In this document: positions 15,725-23,582 of the stretch, one piece after another
Numbering within the stretch: the first letter of the stretch is position 1
How the letters are laid out: every line of letters begins with the position of its first letter
NCBI GenBank assembly: GCA_016744515.1
Contig: JADGEF010000021.1
Span: 1-37,777 of the forward strand
Source of the DNA: Marinifilaceae bacterium
Lineage (GTDB): Bacteria > Bacteroidota > Bacteroidia > Bacteroidales > Marinifilaceae
Direction: 5' to 3'
DNA: 37,777 nt
Notes under the pieces: generated by a model
The model's input: the letters and a program-made list of their open reading frames with translations, nothing else
Database searches by the model: none
What the model was told of the DNA's origin: nothing
Translations under genes and position numbers: made by a program

Positions 15725-17447
15725 TCTATTAGAAAAACGATTTGCCCTTACACACAAAGGGGCAAAGGATTTCACCAAAGGCGTATTTTTCACAACGCTT
15801 CTCGATATAGTGCTAATGTTTCCAGCAGTTTTCGTTTTCTTATTTCTTGAAGACTACATACGTCCTATTATAAACCCTTCGGCGACTATTACTAATGGTT
15901 TGTGGTATTATACATTGCTCGGTGTAATATTTATGATAATAATGTGGCTAATTGCCCGACTTCAATATCGAAGCACATTTACTACCGTGTATGATGAAAG
16001 TGCCAATCGCCGCATTTCTTTGGCTGAAAAGCTACGTAAATTACCCTTAGCCTTTTTTGGTGAAAAAAATCTGTCAGATCTCACTTCAACAATAATGGAC
16101 GATAGTACTGAGTTGGAACATACCTTTTCACATGCTGTACCACAACTGTTTGCATCCATTATTAGTCTGGTTTTAATAGCTATTGGGATGTTTTTTTACA
16201 ATTGGCAACTAGCATTAGCATTGTTTTGGGTTGTGCCTTTGGCAGCTATGGTTATTATTTTAGCTAAAAGAATATTACGTCAGGAATTTCAAGTCACTTA
16301 TCAGAAAAAAAGAGATGTAAGTGAGCAAATTCAGGAAGGACTGGATACGATTCAGGAAATAAAATCCTATAATCGAGAAGATACTTATTTGAATGAATTA
16401 CAACAAAATCTCAATATTTATGAAAAACAATTAATAAGAGGAGAATTGCTGGCTGGTGGTTTGGTGAATACATCACAAAGCTTACTAAAACTAGGCTTGG
16501 CAAGCGTTATTATTGTTGGGATTCAACTCCTTTCATCTGGAACAATTGATTTGTTTATGTACCTTATATTTTTGGTGATAGCTTCGCGGATTTACAGTCC
16601 TGTGAATGAAGTTTTTAATAATTTGGCTGCCTTGTTTTATCTTGATATTCGAATTAATAGGATGAACGAGATGGAAGCTTTACCAATTCAGCAAGGTAAA
16701 ACCGATTATAAACCACAGAATTTTGATATTGTATTTAAAGATGTGAGTTTCTCGTACGAGACGGGTAAGCAGGTTTTGCAAAATGTTTCGTTTACAGCCA
16801 AACAGGGTGAAGTAACAGCTTTGGTTGGTCCTTCAGGAGGTGGAAAAAGCACATCGGCTAAACTTGCCGCCCGCTTTTGGGATATTGATAAAGGAAAAAT
16901 TTTACTTGGAGGTCATGATATTAGCAAAATAGACCCTGAAACATTGCTTCAAAATTATTCTGTTGTATTTCAGGATGTCGTGCTATTTAATTCCAGTGTA
17001 ATAGACAATATTCGCATAGGAAGAAAAGATGCGACTGATGAAGAAGTAATACAAATCGCAAAATTGGCACAATGTGATGAGTTTGTTAATAAAATGCCTG
17101 ATGGTTACCATAGTATTATTGGTGAAAACGGTGAAACTCTTTCGGGGGGTGAACGACAACGTATTTCAATAGCTCGAGCCTTGCTTAAAGATGCTCCTAT
17201 TGTTTTGTTAGATGAAGCCACTGCATCGCTCGATGTAGAAAATGAAACTAAAATACAAGAAGGTATCTCAGAATTGGTACGCAACAAAACAGTTTTAATT
17301 ATTGCTCATCGTATGCGAACCATTGCCAATGCTGATAAAATTGTTGTATTAGAAAATGGTAGAGTTGCAGAATGCGGAAGTCCTGAAAATTTAAAAAAAC
17401 AAAATGGGGTGTTTGCAAAGATGCTTGAAAGACAAATGGGGAAGTAA
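15717..17447 (+). CDS. ABC half-transporter (exporter fold), YbtQ/IrtB-like
   Basis: The 576-residue partner of the preceding gene overlaps it by 8 bases, which suggests coupled translation. The membrane domain fills residues 1-320 (LPLAFFGEKNLSDLTSTIMDD, then HAVPQLFASIISL). The ATPase part has Walker A GPSGGGKST near 371-379, signature LSGGERQR near 475, Walker B IVLLDEAT near 495-502 and LIIAHRM near 532. Both nucleotide sites therefore look active. The resemblance to YbtQ/Irp7-type proteins and the nearby PchR-like regulator and TonB receptors favour metal-chelate traffic, but the substrate is unproven. Confidence 0.93.
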   Translation: MFNLLEKRFALTHKGAKDFTKGVFFTTLLDIVLMFPAVFVFLFLEDYIRPIINPSATITNGLWYYTLLGVIFMIIMWLIARLQYRSTFTTVYDESANRRISLAEKLRKLPLAFFGEKNLSDLTSTIMDDSTELEHTFSHAVPQLFASIISLVLIAIGMFFYNWQLALALFWVVPLAAMVIILAKRILRQEFQVTYQKKRDVSEQIQEGLDTIQEIKSYNREDTYLNELQQNLNIYEKQLIRGELLAGGLVNTSQSLLKLGLASVIIVGIQLLSSGTIDLFMYLIFLVIASRIYSPVNEVFNNLAALFYLDIRINRMNEMEALPIQQGKTDYKPQNFDIVFKDVSFSYETGKQVLQNVSFTAKQGEVTALVGPSGGGKSTSAKLAARFWDIDKGKILLGGHDISKIDPETLLQNYSVVFQDVVLFNSSVIDNIRIGRKDATDEEVIQIAKLAQCDEFVNKMPDGYHSIIGENGETLSGGERQRISIARALLKDAPIVLLDEATASLDVENETKIQEGISELVRNKTVLIIAHRMRTIANADKIVVLENGRVAECGSPENLKKQNGVFAKMLERQMGK

Positions 17448-17500
17448 ATTTTAAAAAAATGAAACTGACAATTTAAACTGAAGAAATAAACATATATAGC

Positions 17501-18457
17501 ATGAAACAAGAATCTAATTATAGCGAAAGCGAACATAGTCACCATCATCACACAAATAATTTACGTGGAAAGAAATTATTATGGGTAGCACTATTGAATT
17601 TTTCCATTACACTGGTTCAAATTATCGGTGGGCTAATTTCTAATAGTCTTTCCTTACTTTCCGATGCTTTGCATAATTTGGGTGATTCGTCAGCAATTTT
17701 CATCGCATTTTTAGCTGGGAAAAAAAGTCATAAAGCTCCAGATGAACAAAATACTTTTGGATATAAACGTATTGAGATATTAGCAGCCTTATTTAATGCT
17801 GTAGTACTTATTTCAATATGTGTTTTTTTATTTTTCGAAGCCTACGAACGCTTTATGAATCCACAACCAATAAAAGGAAAAATCATGTTTGTAGTTGCTA
17901 CATTTGGTTTGTTGGCAAATCTGATTTCAGTACTTGTTTTAAGTAAAGACAAAGACCACAACCTAAATGTGAAAGCTGCTTATTTACACTTAATGGGCGA
18001 TACACTTTCATCTGTAGCTGTAATTATTGGGGGTATTGCCATTTGGCTTTACGATGCTTTTTGGATCGATCCGCTGATTACAGTTTTGGTGGGAATGTAT
18101 ATTCTTTATCATACCTGGGGTGTTGTAAAACAAACGGTTGACATATTAATGCAAAGCACACCTTCTGATATTAATATAAAAGAGCTTAAACAAAAAGTAG
18201 AAAAAATTGATGAAATTGAGAATATTCACCACTTGCATGTTTGGAAACTCGATGATAAACAAATCCATTTAGAAGCACACATCAATCTCAAGAATAATGT
18301 TGATATGCTTAAAATGATGCAGATAAAAGAAAAAGTAGAATATCTGCTTAAGGAACATTTTCATATTAATCATATTGTACTGCAAGTCGGATACAATTGT
18401 TGTCTAAAAGACAATCAACTTATAAAAACAATTTCAAATAATCATCAAAATATATAG
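17501..18457 (+). CDS. Cation diffusion facilitator (CzcD/ZitB type)
   Basis: This 318-residue inner-membrane antiporter exports Zn2+ or similar divalent metals against protons. It has a His-rich start (HSHHHH, 12-17), six membrane segments (about 27-205) and a C-terminal cytoplasmic metal-binding fold (215-300, with HHLHVWKLDD). The transport site is formed by His58/Asp62 (ALHNLGD) and His163/Asp167 (LHLMGD); His in the first position is the zinc-type arrangement. It starts 53 bases after the ABC pair and ends 2 bases before the methyltransferase, so all are probably in one operon under the TetR site at 13680. Confidence 0.95.
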   Translation: MKQESNYSESEHSHHHHTNNLRGKKLLWVALLNFSITLVQIIGGLISNSLSLLSDALHNLGDSSAIFIAFLAGKKSHKAPDEQNTFGYKRIEILAALFNAVVLISICVFLFFEAYERFMNPQPIKGKIMFVVATFGLLANLISVLVLSKDKDHNLNVKAAYLHLMGDTLSSVAVIIGGIAIWLYDAFWIDPLITVLVGMYILYHTWGVVKQTVDILMQSTPSDINIKELKQKVEKIDEIENIHHLHVWKLDDKQIHLEAHINLKNNVDMLKMMQIKEKVEYLLKEHFHINHIVLQVGYNCCLKDNQLIKTISNNHQNI

Positions 18458-18459
18458 TT

Positions 18460-19488
18460 ATGACTAAATTATCAAATTTAGGATTCGGAGAAATACACAA
18501 TTTACTTTATAAGAGTTATCTCCCCAACATTATAAATGCAGCTGTAGAAGTTTCAGTATTTGAAACCTTACTGAGTGGAGCGTTGAGCGATATTGAATTA
18601 GCAGAGAAGCTAAATATTGATAAACGAATTACCGAATCATTATTAAAAGTCCTGTTAAGTATAAATTTTTTGCAAAATCAGGATGGTAAATACAGTCTAA
18701 CAGCACAATCAAAAGAATATTTAACTCAATGTTCGGATGTTAACCAACTAAAAGCAATAAAAGGATTTGTTGTAAACGAAGGTCCATTTTGCAAATTAAC
18801 TCAAGCATTAAAAGGAGATATTCCAAAATTTGAGCAAAATATGTGGAGTAGCGAAGAATCCGTAAAAGATATAGAGCAAGGTTCTAAAGCAGGGGCAATA
18901 CAAAATGTCGTTGCTTTTGCTAAAGAAATTCCTGAATTTAGAAATGCTAGACGAATGTGCGATTTTGCTGGGAATTCGGGTTACTATTCGTTTGCCTTAT
19001 TAAATGAGAATAAGGAGCTATATGCTTCTGTTTATGATTTGAAAGATGTTTGCAAAATAGCTCGTGAAATTAAAAAAGATGAGCCTGATTTTAATCGTAT
19101 CTCGTACCACGATTTTGACTTAACAAAAGAAGACGATTTTGGAGCAGATTATGATTTTTTCTTTAGTTCACATTATTTATATAAATACGGAAACACAGAA
19201 GAATCTCTTACAGCAATCTTAAAAAAGATTAACAAATCGATGAAAGTAGGTGGTTTATTTGTTTCGAATCATATGTCGGGAGATTTTAATGTAGAAACGG
19301 AAACAACAATTTCTATTATAGAATTAATGACCAGAGCCATGGGATTTCCTAGTCACTGTATTCCCAAAGAAATTTTTAAACGTGCATTAAGCAAAGCGGG
19401 CTTTGGTAAATTCCTTATTAAAGAACCCAATTTCACATTAGATTATCCAACTTTACTTCTATCTGCTATTAAGATGAAAGAATTTTAA
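18460..19488 (+). CDS. O-methyltransferase-like (acetylserotonin/hydroxyindole OMT family) protein
   Basis: The 342-residue protein has an N-terminal winged-helix dimerisation domain (about 10-90, AVEVSVFETLL, DIELAEKLNIDKRITESLLKVL, YSLTAQSKEYL). The Rossmann methyltransferase domain follows. SAM motif I is degenerate: CDFAGNSGYYS (about 167-177) in place of DxGGGxG, so SAM binding or activity may be altered. The later strand DYDFFFSSHYLYKYG and MKVGGLFVSNHM fit the post-motif region. The start lies 2 bases after the CDF stop, indicating tight co-expression. The acceptor is unknown. An earlier role in modifying a small molecule carried by the ABC pair would fit the context but is inference. 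Confidence 0.8.
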   Translation: MTKLSNLGFGEIHNLLYKSYLPNIINAAVEVSVFETLLSGALSDIELAEKLNIDKRITESLLKVLLSINFLQNQDGKYSLTAQSKEYLTQCSDVNQLKAIKGFVVNEGPFCKLTQALKGDIPKFEQNMWSSEESVKDIEQGSKAGAIQNVVAFAKEIPEFRNARRMCDFAGNSGYYSFALLNENKELYASVYDLKDVCKIAREIKKDEPDFNRISYHDFDLTKEDDFGADYDFFFSSHYLYKYGNTEESLTAILKKINKSMKVGGLFVSNHMSGDFNVETETTISIIELMTRAMGFPSHCIPKEIFKRALSKAGFGKFLIKEPNFTLDYPTLLLSAIKMKEF

Positions 19489-19557
19489 TAAGGAAGAAAT
19501 GGTTGATACCAAGAACTTAATAGCTATTTAAAGATTTAATCATAATAAAAGGAGAGT

Positions 19558-20415
19558 ATGAGTATGAAAATTAGATCATTACAGAAAGTAAGCTTTGATA
19601 GAATATTTAAGGCTTTTAGGAGTGCTTTTGAGGATTATGAAGTCCAATTGAATAAAAACCAATTGAAAGATATGTTAAAAAGAAGAGGGTTTGTTTCTTC
19701 CCTGTCTTTTGCTGCATTTGAAGGTGAAGATATTGTTTCTTTTACTCTAAATGGAATAGGTGTTTTTAATGGGCAAAAAGCTGCATATGATATAGGCACA
19801 GGAACAATAAAGGAATTTAGAAAAAAAGGGCTTGTATCTGAAATTTTTAATTATTCATTACCCTTTTTAAAAGAAGCTGTTATTCAGACTTACATTCTTG
19901 AAGTATTGCAACACAATTCAAAAGCAATATCTGCATATCAAAATATAGGCTTTAAAGTTAGCAGAGAGTTTAATTACTATATTCAGAAAAATGAAGAAGT
20001 TAGACTAGAGAACCCAATACTTGATTCATCTTACCGTATTCAGCAAATTAAATTACCTCCAGGTAATTTAATCACTAAATTTTGGGATTTTACACCATCT
20101 TGGCAAAATAGTTTAATTTCTATAAAAAGAGAACCAAATAATTTTAAAGTGTTTGGAGTCTTTATGAAGCAAAAACTAATTGGATATAGCGTTTTAGAAC
20201 CTAATTCGGGTGATCTGGCACAAATTGCTGTGGATTCTGAATTTAGAAGAAAGGGAATAGCCTCATACATGTTAAAGGAAATCTTACAATACAACAAACA
20301 CCATTCAATTAAAATATTAAATATACAGGCTGATTGTAAATCGATATCAGATTTTTTAAAATCTATAGATGTTTTATTAGCGGGAAAGCAGTTTGAGATG
20401 TTGAAACAACTATAA
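19558..20415 (+). CDS. Tandem GNAT-domain N-acetyltransferase
   Basis: The 285-residue protein has two GNAT folds in a row. The first (about 1-150) has IGTGTIKEFRKKGLVSEIF as its acetyl-CoA loop and the HNSKAISAYQNIGFKV end motif. The second (about 165-285) has LAQIAVDSEFRRKGIASYML. Both loops keep the R/Q-x-x-G-x-A/G pattern. The start at 19558 has an AGGAG three bases upstream; the Met at 19564 would have better spacing and may be the true start. It lies 69 bases after the methyltransferase, with the same orientation, and probably ends the operon. The substrate is unknown. Confidence 0.88.
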   Translation: MSMKIRSLQKVSFDRIFKAFRSAFEDYEVQLNKNQLKDMLKRRGFVSSLSFAAFEGEDIVSFTLNGIGVFNGQKAAYDIGTGTIKEFRKKGLVSEIFNYSLPFLKEAVIQTYILEVLQHNSKAISAYQNIGFKVSREFNYYIQKNEEVRLENPILDSSYRIQQIKLPPGNLITKFWDFTPSWQNSLISIKREPNNFKVFGVFMKQKLIGYSVLEPNSGDLAQIAVDSEFRRKGIASYMLKEILQYNKHHSIKILNIQADCKSISDFLKSIDVLLAGKQFEMLKQL

Positions 20416-20599
20416 AAAGTTGGAAGAGATCGGTTGCAAATCCACTATTGAAGAATAAACTTATTGCCCTATTAGTTCAAGAGAAGACAGGTTTTTCTGT
20501 AATAAAGTAGAGGGAAATTTAAACATAAAATGATTGGCGAAGAATTATTGCAGGCTTATTATTATTATCTAAATTATTGAACAAAAACATTAACCCTTA

Positions 20600-20968
20600 G
20601 TGAAAACAACTTTTAAAAATACAACAATAAAAACCATTACCTTTTTAATGATAGGAGTAATGGGATTGTTTATTACTAATAAGCTTGTTTTTTCACACCT
20701 TCATAAACTTGATGACGGAACAATTATTGAACACGCACATCCTTATAATAGGTCAACCGATTCAGGTCCATACAAGTCACATCATCATACAAAATCGGAA
20801 TTATTATTTTTTCAAAATTTGAGAATCATTTTTCCTATCATATTTTCAATTTTTGTTGTAATTCCAATTGTTAAAGAAAGAAGCTTTTATTTTTTTATAG
20901 TTGTAAGACAGGCTTTGAATTCTATAATTATTTATAAAGGCAGAGCACCTCCAATTTTATCATATTAA
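20600..20968 (+). CDS. Small His-rich membrane protein, possible metal binder
   Basis: The 122-residue product starts with GTG at 20600. A membrane segment at about 12-30 is followed by a short exported stretch with clustered histidines: HLH (33-35), EHAHPY (44-49), SHHHTK (60-65). A second membrane segment lies at about 76-93, and the tail is weakly structured. The His-x-His and HHH clusters between the two spans are typical of metal-binding periplasmic loops. It stands 98 bases before the second TonB receptor and so may work with it and with the CDF and ArsP_2 genes in zinc or related metal handling. The family is not named with confidence; a role is inferred. Confidence 0.7.
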   Translation: MKTTFKNTTIKTITFLMIGVMGLFITNKLVFSHLHKLDDGTIIEHAHPYNRSTDSGPYKSHHHTKSELLFFQNLRIIFPIIFSIFVVIPIVKERSFYFFIVVRQALNSIIIYKGRAPPILSY

Positions 20969-21066
20969 CTTATTTTTTATTTAAAAATCAATCATTTTGT
21001 TTTAGTGTTATTCACAGAAGTGAATATTTATCACTTAAAATCGAACTTATAGTTAATTACGATACT

Positions 21067-23445
21067 ATGAAAAATAAATGTGTTTTTTTGACAATATTTT
21101 TATTGTCTTTTGTACAACTAAATTTTGCACAAAAAATTAAAACCGATGCCAATATTGTTGGGCATGTTGTTGGCAATGGCGAACATATTTCTTTTGCAAC
21201 AGTAAGTGTAAAAGGAACAACAATTGGAACAACAACAGATGAGACTGGACATTTCCAATTAATTAATTTACCTGAAGGTTCTATGGTAATTATAGCACAA
21301 TCATTAGGTTATAAACCTCAGGAAAAAGAGATAATAAATAAAGCAGGAGAAACCAAAGAACTGAAATTCGAATTAGAGCAAGATGTTTTAAGTCTCGAAC
21401 AAGTTGTAATTACAGGTGATCGAAATGCTACAAACAGAATAGAATCTTCAACTATTGTAAATACAATTACACCGAAGTTATTTGCTACGACACAGTCGGT
21501 AACACTTAGCGAGGGCTTGAATTTTTGCCTAGGTTTAAGAATGGAGAACAATTGTCAAAATTGTGGTTTTTCTCAAATTCGAATGAATGGAATGGAAGGA
21601 CCTTATTCACAAATATTAATAAATAGTCGTCCAATTTTTAGTGGATTAGCAGGAGTTTATGGCTTGGAGCTAATTCCTTCAAGTATGATAGAACGTGTTG
21701 AAGTTGTTCGTGGTGGAGGATCTGCTCTATATGGTAGTAATGCTATTGCAGGTACTATAAATCTGATTCTTAAGGATCCTATAAATAATTCTTATGAGTT
21801 TGGAGTAAATACTGGGCTGATTGGAGTTGGGCTAGATGATTCTGGAGATTCAGCACAAGATTATTCTATTAATTTTAATACATCATTAGTTTCTGCCAAT
21901 AACAAAACGGGTATGTCTTTATATGGATTTTATCGCGATAGAGATTCTTTTGATGCCAACAATGATGATTTTTCCGAAATAGCATCTTTAAAAAACACAA
22001 CAATAGGAACTCGTTTATATCATCGTTTTGGTATAAGAAGTAAATTGACAGCTGACTTTTTTAATATTAAAGAAGACAGACGTGGAGGAGACAGGTTTAA
22101 TTATCCAGCTCATGAAGCAAATATTGCTGAAGCGTTAAAGCACAACCTTACAACAGGAGCATTAACTTACGAACAATTTTTTAGAGAAAATGATTTATTT
22201 TCAATTTACGTTTCAGGGCAAAGAGTAAATAGAGATTCTTATTACGGAGCCAATAAGTCATTAAGTGATTATGGAAACACCAAAGATTTTTCTTATACTG
22301 TAGGAACTCAGTATAATGCAAAATTGGGAAGGTCAAATTTAATTGTTGGAATTGAGAATGATGGCGCCTGCTTAAAAGATAAAAAATTAGGTTATCTTGA
22401 TATTGAAAATGCTGTAATTATTAATGATTTGATTGATAATATTCCGCATACCGATAATGTTATTGTTGCTGATCAAACTACTAATACTACTGGATTGTTT
22501 GCTCAATACGAAATAAATTGGAATAAATTCAAAATTTCTGCAGGAGCTCGTTTTGATCATTATAAAGTAGAAGATAAAGAACATTCTGGATCTGATAAAT
22601 CGGGAGACGTATTTAGTCCACGGCTTACCTTTAAGTATGACATAAAAGAGTATTTGCAAGCCCGAGTAAGTTATTCGCAAGGCTATCGTGCCCCACAAAT
22701 TTTTGATGAAGACTTGCATATTGAAACATCTGGTTCAAGAAAAGTTATTCATAAAAATAGTTCTGATTTAGAACAAGAAACAAGTCATAGCTATATGGCA
22801 TCTTTCGATTTTAATAAAAAATTAGGGAAAGTATATGTAGGTTTATTAGTAGAAGGTTTTTACACGAAATTAAATGACCCTTTTGCCAATGAATATAGCG
22901 ATCCTGATGAGAATGGAACTATTATTTACACACGAGTTAATGCTGAAGAAGGGGCAAAAGTAAAAGGTATAAATCTTGAGTTAAATGTAGTTCCAAGTAA
23001 TGAGTTTTCTATAAAATCTGGTTTTACTATACAAAATAGCAAGTATGAACAAGCTCAGGAGTTTAATGAGAAGAAATTCTTTAGAACACCCGAAAATTAT
23101 GGATACTTAACATTAGACTTACAAGCATCAAAAAAATGGGGTTTTTCCTCAACAGTAAATTATACAGGAAAAATGCTTGTCCCTTATTTTGGCTTACAAA
23201 TACCTAATCCTGATGACGGAGAGTTGAGAGAATCTGAAGACTTTTTTGATTTTGGATGCAAATTACGTTACAATATGAAGTTGAACGGAGCAACATTACA
23301 ACTTTTTACTGGAGCTAAAAATATATTTAATTCATATCAAGATGATTTTGATAGTTCAGTTGATCGAGATCCAGGATATATTTATGGTCCAATGAATCCA
23401 CGAACTATTTATTTTGGTTTGAAAATTGGAAATTTAATTAAATAA
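21067..23445 (+). CDS. TonB-dependent receptor with Cys motif in the plug, metal or metal-chelate type
   Basis: The 792-residue receptor has a signal peptide (1-21, ending NFAQ), a carboxypeptidase-like domain (about 28-115), a plug (about 120-245) and a barrel with a closing strand IYFGLKIGNLIK. The plug carries three cysteines, Cys154, Cys163 and Cys166 (NNCQNCGFSQIRMNG), followed by GPYSQILINSRPIF and YGSNAIAGTINLIL. The CxxC motif may bind metal or form a disulfide. With the His-rich protein just upstream it may import a metal or chelate other than the siderophore handled by the receptor at 8488. A strong hairpin at 23458-23493 separates it from the RND gene. The ligand is unknown. Confidence 0.94.
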   Translation: MKNKCVFLTIFLLSFVQLNFAQKIKTDANIVGHVVGNGEHISFATVSVKGTTIGTTTDETGHFQLINLPEGSMVIIAQSLGYKPQEKEIINKAGETKELKFELEQDVLSLEQVVITGDRNATNRIESSTIVNTITPKLFATTQSVTLSEGLNFCLGLRMENNCQNCGFSQIRMNGMEGPYSQILINSRPIFSGLAGVYGLELIPSSMIERVEVVRGGGSALYGSNAIAGTINLILKDPINNSYEFGVNTGLIGVGLDDSGDSAQDYSINFNTSLVSANNKTGMSLYGFYRDRDSFDANNDDFSEIASLKNTTIGTRLYHRFGIRSKLTADFFNIKEDRRGGDRFNYPAHEANIAEALKHNLTTGALTYEQFFRENDLFSIYVSGQRVNRDSYYGANKSLSDYGNTKDFSYTVGTQYNAKLGRSNLIVGIENDGACLKDKKLGYLDIENAVIINDLIDNIPHTDNVIVADQTTNTTGLFAQYEINWNKFKISAGARFDHYKVEDKEHSGSDKSGDVFSPRLTFKYDIKEYLQARVSYSQGYRAPQIFDEDLHIETSGSRKVIHKNSSDLEQETSHSYMASFDFNKKLGKVYVGLLVEGFYTKLNDPFANEYSDPDENGTIIYTRVNAEEGAKVKGINLELNVVPSNEFSIKSGFTIQNSKYEQAQEFNEKKFFRTPENYGYLTLDLQASKKWGFSSTVNYTGKMLVPYFGLQIPNPDDGELRESEDFFDFGCKLRYNMKLNGATLQLFTGAKNIFNSYQDDFDSSVDRDPGYIYGPMNPRTIYFGLKIGNLIK

Positions 23446-23457
23446 TTAACTATTGAT

Positions 23458-23493
23458 AGGTATCTGTTTTCGTAAAATGTGAAACAGATACCT
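23458..23493 (+). terminator. 12-bp stem hairpin after the TonB receptor
   Basis: AGGTATCTGTTT (23458-23469) pairs perfectly with AAACAGATACCT (23482-23493), loop 12 nt, starting 12 bases after the receptor stop codon. It lacks a strong U run, so it may stabilise the transcript end rather than terminate alone. Confidence 0.65.
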
Positions 23494-23524
23494 GTTAATA
23501 CTATAGTCATTCTGGAATATTTTT

Positions 23525-23555
23525 TTTGAACAAAACAGAACGCTGTTCTTTATTG
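23525..23555 (+). promoter_or_regulatory. Promoter with embedded TetR operator, site A
   Basis: TTTG (23525-23528), 22-base spacer, TATTG (23551-23555). The spacer holds GAACGCTGTTC (23538-23548), identical to the site before tetR. The RND gene starts 27 bases after the last box. This links the RND operon to the TetR at 13053 although ten kilobases separate them. Confidence 0.75.
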
Positions 23556-23582
23556 TTTGTAAATAATTAAAAATAGTATAGT

